Notes under the pieces: model-generated
What the model was told of the DNA's origin: nothing
The model's input: only the letters and a program-made list of their open reading frames with translations
Databases searched by the model: none
Position numbers and translations under genes: made by a program
Assembly (NCBI RefSeq): GCF_027594545.1
Contig: NZ_CP115160.1
Span: 3,964,501 to 4,028,500, forward strand
Length of the DNA stretch: 64,000 nt
Direction: 5' to 3'
Origin: Algoriphagus sp. TR-M9
Lineage (GTDB): Bacteria > Bacteroidota > Bacteroidia > Cytophagales > Cyclobacteriaceae
Shown here: positions 24,362 to 32,441 of the stretch, piece by piece
How positions within the stretch are numbered: position 1 is the first letter of the stretch
Layout: each line of letters starts with the position of its first letter

Positions 24362-24907
24362 TTATTTATTCCCTTTTGCTCCCTTACTTCCTTTCCCATA
24401 ATTATCCATCCCGGGGATATCTGTGTGCTCAGCCAGCATATTCAGATCTTCATAAGTAAAACTCCCCAGCATAGAGAGTAGCGTAAATTCTTTCGAATCA
24501 CCTGAGATCATCATCAACTCTCTCACTAAGCCTCCTTCCTCCCGTACCATGAATTTCAGACTGGATCCTTTATCCTGCACATCCATGAGATCTTCATACT
24601 GGTTTCTGCTGAGCGTGCCCATCGCCTCCTTATAAAAGGTCTGTCCATCCACCTCATCAGAAGAGAGTATGCGTATGCCCTTCACCTTTTGGATCAGTTC
24701 GCCCAAATCCTTGGAATCCTGATCCGAATCGGCATTGCTCTTTAGAAAGCCACCTGCCATTTGCATCATCTTCGGGCTAATGTACACTCGGGAAAACCTG
24801 TCGTCATCCATGTACTTAGAAAAAAAACGTTGGATCGCATCATCTTGAGCCTGGGCCTGAAGCACAATCGCAAACATTAAAAAGGGGATTATCAGTATCT
24901 TTTTCAT
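24362..24907 (-). CDS. DUF4252 protein, exported (second copy)
   Basis: A 181-residue exported protein; the ATG at 24907 starts the signal peptide MKKILIIPFLMFAIVLQAQA. The mature chain (AIQRFFSKYMDDDRFSRVYI, then YEDLMDVQDKGSSLKFMVRE and LSMLGSFTYEDLNMLAEHTD) matches DUF4252. It ends with a glycine- and lysine-rich tail (GKGSKGAKGNK), as some members do. The start codon coincides with the end of dispersed repeat copy B, which together with copy C separates it from the anti-sigma-like gene. It is probably part of the ECF sigma regulon. Confidence 0.85.
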   Translation of the reverse strand: MKKILIIPFLMFAIVLQAQAQDDAIQRFFSKYMDDDRFSRVYISPKMMQMAGGFLKSNADSDQDSKDLGELIQKVKGIRILSSDEVDGQTFYKEAMGTLSRNQYEDLMDVQDKGSSLKFMVREEGGLVRELMMISGDSKEFTLLSMLGSFTYEDLNMLAEHTDIPGMDNYGKGSKGAKGNK

Positions 24908-25021
24908 GTGTTTATAATTTTTTTTTAAGGTCAATACCTGTCCCGATACCTCGGGATGGAATCTTCGCATGAATTATAATCATCCCTCTGTGTGTCGCTT
25001 CGGGTCATGCTTGATTTCATA
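24905..25021 (-). repeat. Dispersed repeat family 1, copy B
   Basis: Full-length element with the hairpin TCCCGA/TCGGGA (24941-24946 with 24951-24956). On the minus strand it starts TATGAAATCAAGCATGACC and its final ATG is the start codon of the second DUF4252 gene. An internal inverted pair (TATAATT / AATTATA) can form a longer stem around the central hairpin. Copy C abuts it in the same orientation. Confidence 0.85.
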
Positions 25022-25140
25022 TGATTATAATTTGTCTTTTAAAGGCCACAACCTGTCCCGTGACGAAGGAAACGGGATGGAATCCCGCATGCATTATTAT
25101 CATCCCAGTGTGTGACTTTTTAATCCTGCTCGATTTCATA
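25018..25140 (-). repeat. Dispersed repeat family 1, copy C
   Basis: Tandem to copy B in the same orientation, sharing four bases (CATA). The hairpin is TCCCGT/ACGGGA with a 10-base loop (25056-25077); it shares ACCTGTCCCGTGACGAAGG with copy D. It starts 3 bases after the stop of the anti-sigma-like gene. Confidence 0.85.
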
Positions 25141-25142
25141 GT

Positions 25143-25568
25143 TTATTTCATCATAGGGTCACCAAACAGATTATTAGTAGTGTTTAGGTATTTGAATTCA
25201 TTCATAGCCTCCATCTCCTGCTGACCTTTATTGAGATTGTTCTGGATCACCGCGAAAGCTTGCATCACTTCCTGGTAAGCCTGCTCTTCTTGGTGCTGTT
25301 CATAGTTCCTCCAGCCCCAGAGTGCTGTGACCAAAATAGCCACCGAAGCTGCCCAGTTTAGCCATGAGCGGGATTTCAGCGGCACCACCTTCACAGGCAT
25401 TTGAACTGCAGGTTCCTCATCAGCTAATTCTTCCAGACCTACAAACAGCGCTTTCTCGGCTGCATAGCCTGGAGCGCTTTTCAGCAGGCTCTTCAGCTCT
25501 GCCTCCTCCGCCTGAGTACTCTCCGCCTGCCAATACTTCTCTAGTAATTCTTCTATTCGCTGACTCAT
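25143..25568 (-). CDS. Anti-sigma factor-like single-pass membrane protein
   Basis: A 141-residue protein. Residues 1-45 are acidic and helical (IEELLEKYWQAESTQAEEAE), typical of the cytoplasmic sigma-binding part of anti-sigma factors, but without a zinc HxxxCxxC motif. One membrane helix follows (WLNWAASVAILVTALWGW, near residues 70-87), then a periplasmic helical tail with a glutamine-rich coiled coil. The start overlaps the sigma factor gene by 4 bases (ATGA), so the two are translationally coupled and almost certainly act as a pair. Anti-sigma function is inferred from topology and overlap. Confidence 0.78.
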   Translation of the reverse strand: MSQRIEELLEKYWQAESTQAEEAELKSLLKSAPGYAAEKALFVGLEELADEEPAVQMPVKVVPLKSRSWLNWAASVAILVTALWGWRNYEQHQEEQAYQEVMQAFAVIQNNLNKGQQEMEAMNEFKYLNTTNNLFGDPMMK

Positions 25569-26056
25569 TTGCTTATATTTTGGTTGATCATCCGCTCTCG
25601 AATGCTTTTTCTTGCCCTATGCAGATTCACCTTTACCTGCTCCATGCTCACCTCTAAGTGCCCGGCTATTTCCTCATAGCTCAATCCCTCCACTTCCCGC
25701 AGCTGAAAGATTTCCTGCTGCCGCAAAGGCAGGGATTTGACCAGCCTCATCACCTTGCCCGCAGCTTCACTCACCTCAGCAGCTCCAGACTCCTCCACAG
25801 GCAACTCTTCTAAGCCATCCAATGCCTCCAGTTTTTTAGTCTGCCGAAAATGCATCAGCACCTCATTTTTCAGACTTTTCACCAGCCAGCCAGACAAATT
25901 GGGATGGCGACTCAGTTCCTCTTCTCTTGCATAAGATTTCTCAAAGACATTTTGAAGCATATCCTCCGCCAGGGACCGATCTCTCACCCAGAGATAAACT
26001 AATCGGTAGAGTCGACCACGGTTCGGCCAGATATGTGCTTCAAAAAATGACTTCAT
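25565..26056 (-). CDS. ECF RNA polymerase sigma factor
   Basis: A 163-residue sigma-70 family ECF factor. Region 2 (LVYLWVRDRSLAEDMLQNVF EKSY) carries the core-binding and -10-reading helix, and region 4 (LPLRQQEIFQLREVEGLSYE followed by EIAGHLEVSMEQVKVNLHRA) is a clear helix-turn-helix. It directs transcription of a small regulon, probably including the two DUF4252 genes downstream on the same strand, but repeats now lie between. The ATG at 26056 fits; the downstream gene overlaps by 4 bases. Its own signal is unknown. Confidence 0.92.
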   Translation of the reverse strand: MKSFFEAHIWPNRGRLYRLVYLWVRDRSLAEDMLQNVFEKSYAREEELSRHPNLSGWLVKSLKNEVLMHFRQTKKLEALDGLEELPVEESGAAEVSEAAGKVMRLVKSLPLRQQEIFQLREVEGLSYEEIAGHLEVSMEQVKVNLHRARKSIRERMINQNISK

Positions 26057-26303
26057 TTTGTATAGTGATGCATGGAAATCGGGAATGTTACAGTATCCAG
26101 GATTTTTTTCTAAAAAACTTTACCTCAAGAGTATGGCCATGAGCCCCATGGGCAAAGCAATTTTTATCTCCCTAATATCCAGTATATAAAGTGTAAATTG
26201 ATTCTAAATTGAACGGATAAATAGTAGGCATGCAGACTATTTGCTAATTTGCCTACTCTTCAAACTCAAAAAAAATGAACCTGCCCAACACAAAAAAGCG
26301 CAT

Positions 26304-26330
26304 AAAAAAAGCCCCGAATAAATTCGAGGC
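26304..26330 (-). terminator. Intrinsic terminator of tRNA-Phe
   Basis: An 8-bp stem GCCTCGAA / TTCGGGGC with a 4-base loop followed by seven Ts on the minus strand, 3 bases after the tRNA. Confidence 0.85.
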
Positions 26331-26333
26331 TTG

Positions 26334-26406
26334 TGGTGATGAGTGGATTCGAACCACCGACTCACGGATTTTCAGTCCGATGCTCTACCAACTGAGCTAC
26401 ATCACC
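26334..26406 (-). tRNA. tRNA-Phe (anticodon GAA)
   Basis: A full cloverleaf: acceptor GGTGATG/CATCACC, D-arm GCTC/GAGC, anticodon stem TCGGA/TCCGT around loop CTGAAAA (anticodon GAA), and T-arm GGTGG TTCGAAT CCACT. Discriminator A; the 3' CCA is not encoded. Preceded by an exact -33/-7 promoter and followed by a terminator, so it is a single-gene unit. Confidence 0.98.
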
Positions 26407-26422
26407 GTTTTGTAAAGTGATG

Positions 26423-26453
26423 CAAAGGTAGATATTTGAATATTTGAAGCAAA
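26423..26453 (-). promoter_or_regulatory. Promoter of tRNA-Phe
   Basis: On the minus strand TTTG (26453-26450), a 19-base spacer and TACCTTTG (26430-26423): an exact Bacteroidota -33/-7 promoter. Transcription should start about 10 bases before the mature tRNA. Confidence 0.88.
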
Positions 26454-26508
26454 TCATTTCAGAAAAAAATACGAGAGAAATACTAAATAAAATTCTAATC
26501 TCATCAAT

Positions 26509-27846
26509 ATGAGCTTTTTACCTCAACTCGCTTTTTTAGTCATTTTGGGCATTGCCTCTTTCATTTTGGTGAAAAGGGTCAAATTCCTCCGCAGAAACAT
26601 CCTGCTGGGCAAAGCCGAAGTCCGAAATGATCAACCCGAAAAACGCTGGCAAACCATGGCGCTAGTGGCTTTCGGCCAAAAGAAAATGTTCAAGCGAATG
26701 CTGCCGGCTATTTTACACCTCATGGTTTACGTGGGATTTATAGTGATCAACTTAGAAGTGCTGGAGTTTGTGATAGACGGACTGGCGGGCACCCACCGTA
26801 TATTTGCTCCATTCTTAGGCTCTGTCTATACCCTGGCCATGAATATCTTTGAGTTTCTGGCCGTACTGGTCATTCTTGCTTGCGTGGTATTCCTGATCAG
26901 AAGAAATATCCTCAAAGTACCACGCTTCACCAAGCCTGAAATGAAAGGCTGGCCGGCCTTGGATGCCAATGTGATTTTACTGATCGAAATCGTTCTGATG
27001 TTTGCCATTCTGAAAATGAATGCCGCAGATCAAATCCTTGCATCGCGTGGAGTGGGGCATTATATCCCTGTAGGCACACTTTTATTCAGTTCTTTATTCA
27101 GCCCGATTTTCGACAACTTCAGTTCCGAATTTTTGATTGCAGTAGAACGGATTGCTTGGTGGTTCCACATTATCGGGATTTTGGCTTTTGCAGTATATGT
27201 CACATATTCCAAGCACCTGCATATCTTCCTGGCCTTTCCCAATACCTGGTATTCCAACTTAAAGCCAAAAGGAGAAATGCCAAATATGCCTGAAGTGACC
27301 AATGAAGTCAATATGATGCTTGGTGTTCCTGCAGAAGCTCCTGCCGATCCCCCAGCAGAGATCGGAAGATTTGGGGCCAAAGACATCAATGACCTGAGTT
27401 GGATCAATGTCATGAATGCCTACTCCTGTACAGAATGCGGCAGGTGCACCGCTGAATGCCCTGCAAACCTCACCGGCAAAAAGCTTTCGCCAAGAAAAAT
27501 CATGATGGATGTACGTGACCGGGCAGAAGAAGCAGGAAAGAGCCTGGACACCGGAGGAAAAGGACTAGAAGACGGCAAATCGCTACTGGGAGACTACATC
27601 AGCAAAGAAGAACTGAATGCCTGCACCAGTTGCAATGCCTGTGTAGAAGCTTGTCCGGTCAATATAGATCCGCTATCGATAATTCTACAGATGAGGAGGT
27701 ACGTTGCCATGGAAGAATCCGGCACCCCTGCTCAGTGGAATGCCATGTTCCAAAACATGGAAACCAGCTTTGCTCCATGGAAATTCAGCCCGCAGGACAG
27801 ATTCAACTGGGCAGAAAGAGTAAAAGAGCAGGAGATTCCAGATTAA
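26509..27846 (+). CDS. Membrane-bound (Fe-S) electron-transfer protein, HdrC-like
   Basis: A 445-residue protein with five to six N-terminal membrane helices (LAFLVILGIASFILVKRV and others up to about residue 235) and a C-terminal cytoplasmic ferredoxin-like part with two [4Fe-4S] motifs: CTECGRCTAECPAN and CTSCNACVEACPVN. This layout resembles the DsrMK/HdrC-like menaquinone-linked redox proteins. It passes electrons between a membrane pool and the partner CCG-domain protein encoded 120 bases downstream, as in GlpC/HdrBC-type pairs. The physiological partner is unknown. The gene heads a two-gene unit. Confidence 0.85.
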   Translation: MSFLPQLAFLVILGIASFILVKRVKFLRRNILLGKAEVRNDQPEKRWQTMALVAFGQKKMFKRMLPAILHLMVYVGFIVINLEVLEFVIDGLAGTHRIFAPFLGSVYTLAMNIFEFLAVLVILACVVFLIRRNILKVPRFTKPEMKGWPALDANVILLIEIVLMFAILKMNAADQILASRGVGHYIPVGTLLFSSLFSPIFDNFSSEFLIAVERIAWWFHIIGILAFAVYVTYSKHLHIFLAFPNTWYSNLKPKGEMPNMPEVTNEVNMMLGVPAEAPADPPAEIGRFGAKDINDLSWINVMNAYSCTECGRCTAECPANLTGKKLSPRKIMMDVRDRAEEAGKSLDTGGKGLEDGKSLLGDYISKEELNACTSCNACVEACPVNIDPLSIILQMRRYVAMEESGTPAQWNAMFQNMETSFAPWKFSPQDRFNWAERVKEQEIPD

Positions 27847-27966
27847 AATTTAGAAGATTTGAAAATTGAAAAAATTTAGTAACCAGAAGAGCTGGAATTA
27901 GCGAGAATAGGTAAAACTGTGAAGTTGCCCTCGTAAATCCAATATCATAAATCGTAAATCAAAATC

Positions 27967-28758
27967 ATGTCTACATATAAAGTCCCTACCATGGCCGATA
28001 TGGCCGGCAAAGGAGAAAGCCCTGAAATACTATTCTGGGTAGGCTGCGCCGGATCTTTTGACGATAGATACAAAGCTGTCACACAAGCATTTGTCAAAAT
28101 ATTAAATAAGGTAGGAGTAAGTTTTGCAGTTTTGGGACCTGAAGAAGCCTGTACAGGAGACCCGGCAAGAAGAGCAGGAAATGAATTCCTCTTTCAAATG
28201 CAGGCAGTCGCCAATATCCAGGTGATGAATGGCTATGCGGTAAAAAAAGTAGTCACAGCTTGCCCACATTGCTTCAATACCATCAAAAATGAATACCCGG
28301 CACTAGGCGGAAGTTACGAGGTGATTCACCACTCCCAGTTTCTGCAGCAACTGATCAATGAAGGAAAAGTAGCGCTCCAAGGCGGAGGTGAATTCAAAGG
28401 CAAAAAAATCACTTTTCATGATTCTTGCTATTTGGGACGTGCAAACGACGTCTATGAAGCGCCAAGAGAAGTGATCAAAGCACTGGACGTGGAGCTGGTA
28501 GAGATGAAGCGCTGCCGCACCAAGGGGCTTTGCTGCGGTGCCGGAGGCGCTCAGATGTTTAAGGAACCAGAACCTGGCCATAAAGACATCAACGTAGAGC
28601 GAACCGAGGAAGCTTTGGCCACCGGTGCCAATGCCATAGCGGTAGGCTGTCCGTTTTGCCTCACCATGATGACAGACGGGGTCAAAAACAAAGAGAAAGA
28701 AGAGCAGGTTAAAGTCTATGACCTGGCAGAAATGATTGCTAAAGACATGGGAATTTGA
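27967..28758 (+). CDS. CCG-domain (Fe-S) protein, HdrB-like
   Basis: A 263-residue soluble protein with two CCG-type cysteine clusters: VGCAGSFDDRYK ... CPHCFNTIKNEYP in the first half and CRTKGLCCGAGGAQMF ... GCPFCLTMM in the second. These are the cluster-binding motifs of HdrB and GlpC-like subunits, which may bind a non-cubane [4Fe-4S] centre. The upstream gene encodes its membrane partner. In Bacteroidota this pair is often found together and annotated only as (Fe-S)-binding proteins. Oxidoreductase activity with thiols or quinols is inferred. An intrinsic terminator follows. Confidence 0.88.
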   Translation: MSTYKVPTMADMAGKGESPEILFWVGCAGSFDDRYKAVTQAFVKILNKVGVSFAVLGPEEACTGDPARRAGNEFLFQMQAVANIQVMNGYAVKKVVTACPHCFNTIKNEYPALGGSYEVIHHSQFLQQLINEGKVALQGGGEFKGKKITFHDSCYLGRANDVYEAPREVIKALDVELVEMKRCRTKGLCCGAGGAQMFKEPEPGHKDINVERTEEALATGANAIAVGCPFCLTMMTDGVKNKEKEEQVKVYDLAEMIAKDMGI

Positions 28759-28778
28759 GCCTCTCTTTGAATCAATTC

Positions 28779-28811
28779 AACCCTTTTTGCCGTTAGGTAG
28801 AAAGGGTTTTT
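28779..28811 (+). terminator. Intrinsic terminator of the Fe-S pair
   Basis: An 8-bp stem AACCCTTT / AAAGGGTT (28779-28786 with 28801-28808) followed by TTTTTC on the plus strand, 20 bases after the HdrB-like stop. Confidence 0.8.
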
Positions 28812-28835
28812 CTTTGCCTATAAGAAAATTATAAT

Positions 28836-29324
28836 ATGTACGTTGATTTTAAAAACTTACCGGAAGATTCAAGGGTCTGGGTATATCAAGCCACCCGTAA
28901 ATTCTCCAATCAGGAGATTGAACTGATCTCTTCCACTTTAACCAAATTCTGTGAAGGTTGGAATACGCATGGAAACCGTATGCCGACCTCCTTTGAAATT
29001 ATAGACCAGCAAGTGATCGTACTGGCAGTGGATGAAACCGGACTAGGGGCCAGCGGATGCTCCATCGATAGTTCGGTGCGTACGCTAAGCCAGCTGGAAG
29101 AGCAACTTTCCACCAATTTGACTGATCGAGGGAAAGTCACCTTCAAATCCAACTCAGGGGAATTGCTCGTAGTTCCTGCTTTGAGAGTCAAAGAAAAAGT
29201 ACTTTCAGGAGAAATCGACAAGGATACACTAGTGATCAATCCGCAGGTTCAAACCAAAAAAGACTTGGAATCTGTCTGGATTTCAGCAGGGAAAAGCTGG
29301 CTAAGCAGATACTTTCCAAATTAA
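28836..29324 (+). CDS. Conserved hypothetical protein, 162 residues
   Basis: A soluble protein of a Bacteroidota-wide family that databases sometimes mislabel as 'ABC transporter ATPase', although it has no Walker motifs. Visible: YVDFKNLPEDSRVWVYQATR at the start, then FCEGWNTHGNRMPTSFEIID, ETGLGASGCSIDSSVRTL (glycine- and serine-rich, the most conserved part) and a C-terminal KSWLSRYF. No signal peptide or membrane segment. It precedes the PorE-like gene by 45 bases, so the two may be co-transcribed, but no shared role is evident. Confidence 0.65.
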   Translation: MYVDFKNLPEDSRVWVYQATRKFSNQEIELISSTLTKFCEGWNTHGNRMPTSFEIIDQQVIVLAVDETGLGASGCSIDSSVRTLSQLEEQLSTNLTDRGKVTFKSNSGELLVVPALRVKEKVLSGEIDKDTLVINPQVQTKKDLESVWISAGKSWLSRYFPN

Positions 29325-29369
29325 TTTAGTAATATTCAGAATAGATCATCAATCGAATAGCCCTTTCAG

Positions 29370-31301
29370 ATGAAAAACCATTTTTTGTGGATTTGCCTTT
29401 TGCTCCTAGTAGGAGTAAGCTCATGTAAAAGCCTTCAGGAGAAAGGCAATGACCAGTATCTATCCGGTCAGTACCAATACGCGATCAACACCTTCTCCCA
29501 GATATTAGCTGATGAACCTGATAATCAGGAGGCAAACCAAATCATAGCCGAGAGCTATAGACTTTCTAACCGAATCGAAGAAGCAGCGCCTTACTACCAG
29601 AAACTAATCGAGGAGTCCCCGACTTTTGAAAGTTATTACAGACTTGGGTTAAGCCTAAAAGCTCAAAACAAGCCAGAAGAAGCGAAAGAGGCTTTTGAAA
29701 GTGCCAAAGAATACACACAAAACGAAGAATACTTAGCCGAAACACAGCGTCAAATCGAAGCCATTAAGCTATCCCAAGGCATTGAGGACTACTGGCCTTA
29801 CCACGAATTGATCAATTATAAAGACCTGAATACCGCAGGACCGGATTATGCGCCAGTTGCCAGTGAAGGTTTCCTTTACTTTACTTCTGGTCGTCAGGCC
29901 AGCGGACTCTATCCCGCTGACGGCTCCCCATACACCAAATTATTTAGGGCCAGAGCAGATGGTGTCAACGTAGATGCTACTGCCGCACAAGCTTTGCCAG
30001 AGTTTCAAAACGAAGAAGGCCTTAATCAGGCTGCTATCGCGATCAGCCCAGATGGGAACACCATCATTTATGCCAGAGGAAACTCCACCTCCCCAAAAGA
30101 TCTTCCGGAGACCGCCTTATTTGTCTCCTATTTCCGTGGTGCTGGTTTTACACAGCCGATCTGGATGCCAGTAAATGAGGATGAATTCTGGTGGAACTCC
30201 ACACCTGCTTTCAGCCCGGATGGATCAGAACTTTATTTTGCCTCCAACCGACCCGGAGGATTTGGAGGTATAGATTTGTATAAAGCTACCCGCTTGGCCA
30301 ATGGGGATTTTGGAAATCCGGTAAACCTGGGTCCTACAGTGAACACACCAGGCAATGAGCTATTCCCTAGGCCTACGGTTGACGGGAAGTTCTTTTTCTC
30401 CTCTGATGGACACCCGGGATTTGGGAAGCTAGACCTCTTTGTGGCAGAGCCAAATGAGTCCGGAGAACAAGTCATCAAAAACTTAGGTGAAAACTTCAAT
30501 AGCCAAAATGATGATTTTGCTATTTTCTTTACCGAATATCCTAAAGCTGGCTTTATCTCCTCAAACCGAGAGGGCGGCGTAGGAGATGATGATATTTATT
30601 ATTTTGAAGACAAAACCCCTAAGCCAAAAATCGTCAATGTACTCTTGAACGTCTACACCAAACAGCGTGTGGCAGGGGAACCGGATGCGGTGCTAGAGCA
30701 AGCCAGAGTAGTCCTTTATGATAGCTTGAGCAAGCAGGCCGGAGGAGATTTCTCCAATTCAAACGGGAGAGTTAGATTCACTTTGACTCCAAATGCAGAC
30801 TTTACCATCATCGCTTCGAAAACAGGATATTTCTCCAAGTCTATCCCCTATTCCACCGTGGGAAAAACTCCGGACCCGGCCACATTGATACAAGAGGTCA
30901 CTAACATTACATTAGACACCACCATCGTCTTGGATCAGTTGGTACTGGATAGATCTATTGTCTTGGAAAACATCTATTACGATCTAGATAAGGCTGATAT
31001 CCGACCTGATGCGGCAGTGGAATTGGATAAATTAGTTCAAATACTCAAAGACAATCCTGCCATTAGAATCGAGCTGAGTTCACATACTGATGACAGGTCT
31101 TCGGATGACTATAATCAGGATCTCTCGCAAAGGAGAGCGCAATCAGCAGTGGACTATATCGTTTCGCAGGGCATAGATGCTGACCGACTGGTAGCCAAAG
31201 GATATGGAGAAAGCCAGCTGATTATTGAAAATGCCCAGACCGAAGAAGAACATCAAACCAACCGAAGGACTGAGTTCAAAGTGATAGAAATCCAACAATA
31301 A
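29370..31301 (+). CDS. PorE-like OmpA-family lipoprotein (TPR, propeller, CRD, OmpA)
   Basis: A 643-residue lipoprotein: signal MKNHFLWICLLLLVGVSSC with the lipid cysteine at residue 19. Domains in order: TPR repeats (about 25-135), a PD40-type beta-propeller (about 190-420; FSPDGSELYFASNRPGGFGG), a carboxypeptidase-regulatory-like domain (about 430-525) and an OmpA-like peptidoglycan-binding domain (about 540-643; YDLDKADIRPDAAVELDKLV and NRRTEFKV). This exact order is that of PorE, a type IX secretion system component that ties the outer-membrane complex to peptidoglycan. Paralogues with the same layout exist, so the role is tentative. It is expected in the outer membrane facing the periplasm. 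Confidence 0.8.
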   Translation: MKNHFLWICLLLLVGVSSCKSLQEKGNDQYLSGQYQYAINTFSQILADEPDNQEANQIIAESYRLSNRIEEAAPYYQKLIEESPTFESYYRLGLSLKAQNKPEEAKEAFESAKEYTQNEEYLAETQRQIEAIKLSQGIEDYWPYHELINYKDLNTAGPDYAPVASEGFLYFTSGRQASGLYPADGSPYTKLFRARADGVNVDATAAQALPEFQNEEGLNQAAIAISPDGNTIIYARGNSTSPKDLPETALFVSYFRGAGFTQPIWMPVNEDEFWWNSTPAFSPDGSELYFASNRPGGFGGIDLYKATRLANGDFGNPVNLGPTVNTPGNELFPRPTVDGKFFFSSDGHPGFGKLDLFVAEPNESGEQVIKNLGENFNSQNDDFAIFFTEYPKAGFISSNREGGVGDDDIYYFEDKTPKPKIVNVLLNVYTKQRVAGEPDAVLEQARVVLYDSLSKQAGGDFSNSNGRVRFTLTPNADFTIIASKTGYFSKSIPYSTVGKTPDPATLIQEVTNITLDTTIVLDQLVLDRSIVLENIYYDLDKADIRPDAAVELDKLVQILKDNPAIRIELSSHTDDRSSDDYNQDLSQRRAQSAVDYIVSQGIDADRLVAKGYGESQLIIENAQTEEEHQTNRRTEFKVIEIQQ

Positions 31302-31508
31302 AACCAGTTAGTTTCCACATAAATGACCAAAAAGCAGGCTTTCGGCAAAGGCAATTCTAAGTACCTGAAATCAGGTGTTTTGACCGGTGCAAGCAGATCA
31401 TAAACTAAGCTGTTTTATATTTCCATGATCCCAGCCTTTTATCAGAAAAAGCACAGTTTTCAGGAACTTATGAGTTATTTTTGCGCTTGAATTAGCAAAA
31501 ATACCCCT

Positions 31509-32183
31509 ATGCGCCAATCTTGGTGGAAAATCTTGGCTATAGTCCTGCTGCTGTACACATTAATAGCAGGCTTACTGATGGACGCGCCCCGGCTTCCAAT
31601 TCTGAATGAAACTATCCGTGCATTACATTTCCATGTCACCATGTGGTTTGGAATGATTCTCATGCTGGTTGTGGCGGTATATTACAGCATCAAATACCTC
31701 AGAACAAACAATTTACAATACGACGATCTAGCATTAGAATACACCAATTCTGCGATCCTATTTGGCGTTCTGGGAATAGTGACCGGTATGCTATGGGCCA
31801 AATTTACCTGGGGGGATTATTGGAGTGGAGACCCCAAACAAAATGCGGCTGCAATCGGCATCTTGATGTATTTTGCCTACTTAATCCTCCGAAATTCACT
31901 TACTGATGCTCAGCAAAGAGGCAGAATAGGCGCGATTTATAACATATTTGCCTTCGCTGCTTTCATCCCTTTGATCTTTGTTCTCCCTAGACTTACCGAC
32001 AGCCTGCACCCTGGAAATGGTGGTAATCCTGGCTTTAACGCCTATGACCTGGACTCCAAACTTCGAATGGTATTCTATCCAGCCATCATAGGTTGGACGC
32101 TTTTCGGTAGTTGGATCGCAACCGTACGTGTGAGAATGCGTAGGGTGGAGAGAACTCTAGAAGACCGAATGATTAATCCCTGA
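31509..32183 (+). CDS. ccmC: CcmC/CcsA-type haem handling protein
   Basis: A 224-residue inner-membrane protein with six helices. The tryptophan-rich WGDYWSGDPKQN (residues 101-112) is the WWD motif that contacts haem, and LHFHVTMW near residue 40 and SLHPGNGG near 195 supply the axial histidines. In the ccm pathway CcmC places haem on CcmE. The gene opens an operon of ccmC, ccmD-like, ccmE and ccmF with gaps of 3-26 bases. No ccmA, ccmB or ccmG/H lies in the window. A TATTTTTG -7 box is about 25 bases upstream. Confidence 0.88.
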   Translation: MRQSWWKILAIVLLLYTLIAGLLMDAPRLPILNETIRALHFHVTMWFGMILMLVVAVYYSIKYLRTNNLQYDDLALEYTNSAILFGVLGIVTGMLWAKFTWGDYWSGDPKQNAAAIGILMYFAYLILRNSLTDAQQRGRIGAIYNIFAFAAFIPLIFVLPRLTDSLHPGNGGNPGFNAYDLDSKLRMVFYPAIIGWTLFGSWIATVRVRMRRVERTLEDRMINP

Positions 32184-32186
32184 TCC

Positions 32187-32429
32187 ATGAAAAAATTAGT
32201 AACAATAGCCTTGTTGATTTTCAGTCTTTCTGCTTTGGCACAAGAAAAAATCGCGGTAACCGAATCAGATTACTCCAATAACGCTGTGGAGATGGCAGAT
32301 GTGATGCGTGCAGATGGAAAGATCTATGTGCTGGTCGGGGTGATTCTGATCATATTTGCAGGCGTGACCTTCTATTTGATCAGTACAGATAGAAAAATCA
32401 GTAGGTTAGAAAAAAACATTCATTCCTAA
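32187..32429 (+). CDS. CcmD-like small membrane protein
   Basis: An 80-residue protein with a signal-like N-terminus (MKKLVTIALLIFSLSALA) and one membrane helix (IYVLVGVILIIFAGVTFYLI, residues 50-70). Its position between ccmC and ccmE, and its basic tail after the helix, match the role of CcmD, which helps CcmE leave CcmC after it is loaded with haem. Sequence similarity to enteric CcmD is minimal, so the call rests on place and topology. 3 bases after ccmC. Confidence 0.75.
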   Translation: MKKLVTIALLIFSLSALAQEKIAVTESDYSNNAVEMADVMRADGKIYVLVGVILIIFAGVTFYLISTDRKISRLEKNIHS

Positions 32430-32441
32430 ACAGCAATTCTC

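Noticed and set aside
25021..25224. 67-codon plus-strand frame across a repeat
   Set aside because: It is translated repeat sequence (copy C) and runs antisense into the anti-sigma-like gene.
27847..27966. Possible regulatory element between the two Fe-S genes
   Set aside because: It holds AT-rich repeats of the AATCGTAAATC type, common between genes in this group; no hairpin or promoter box was convincing.
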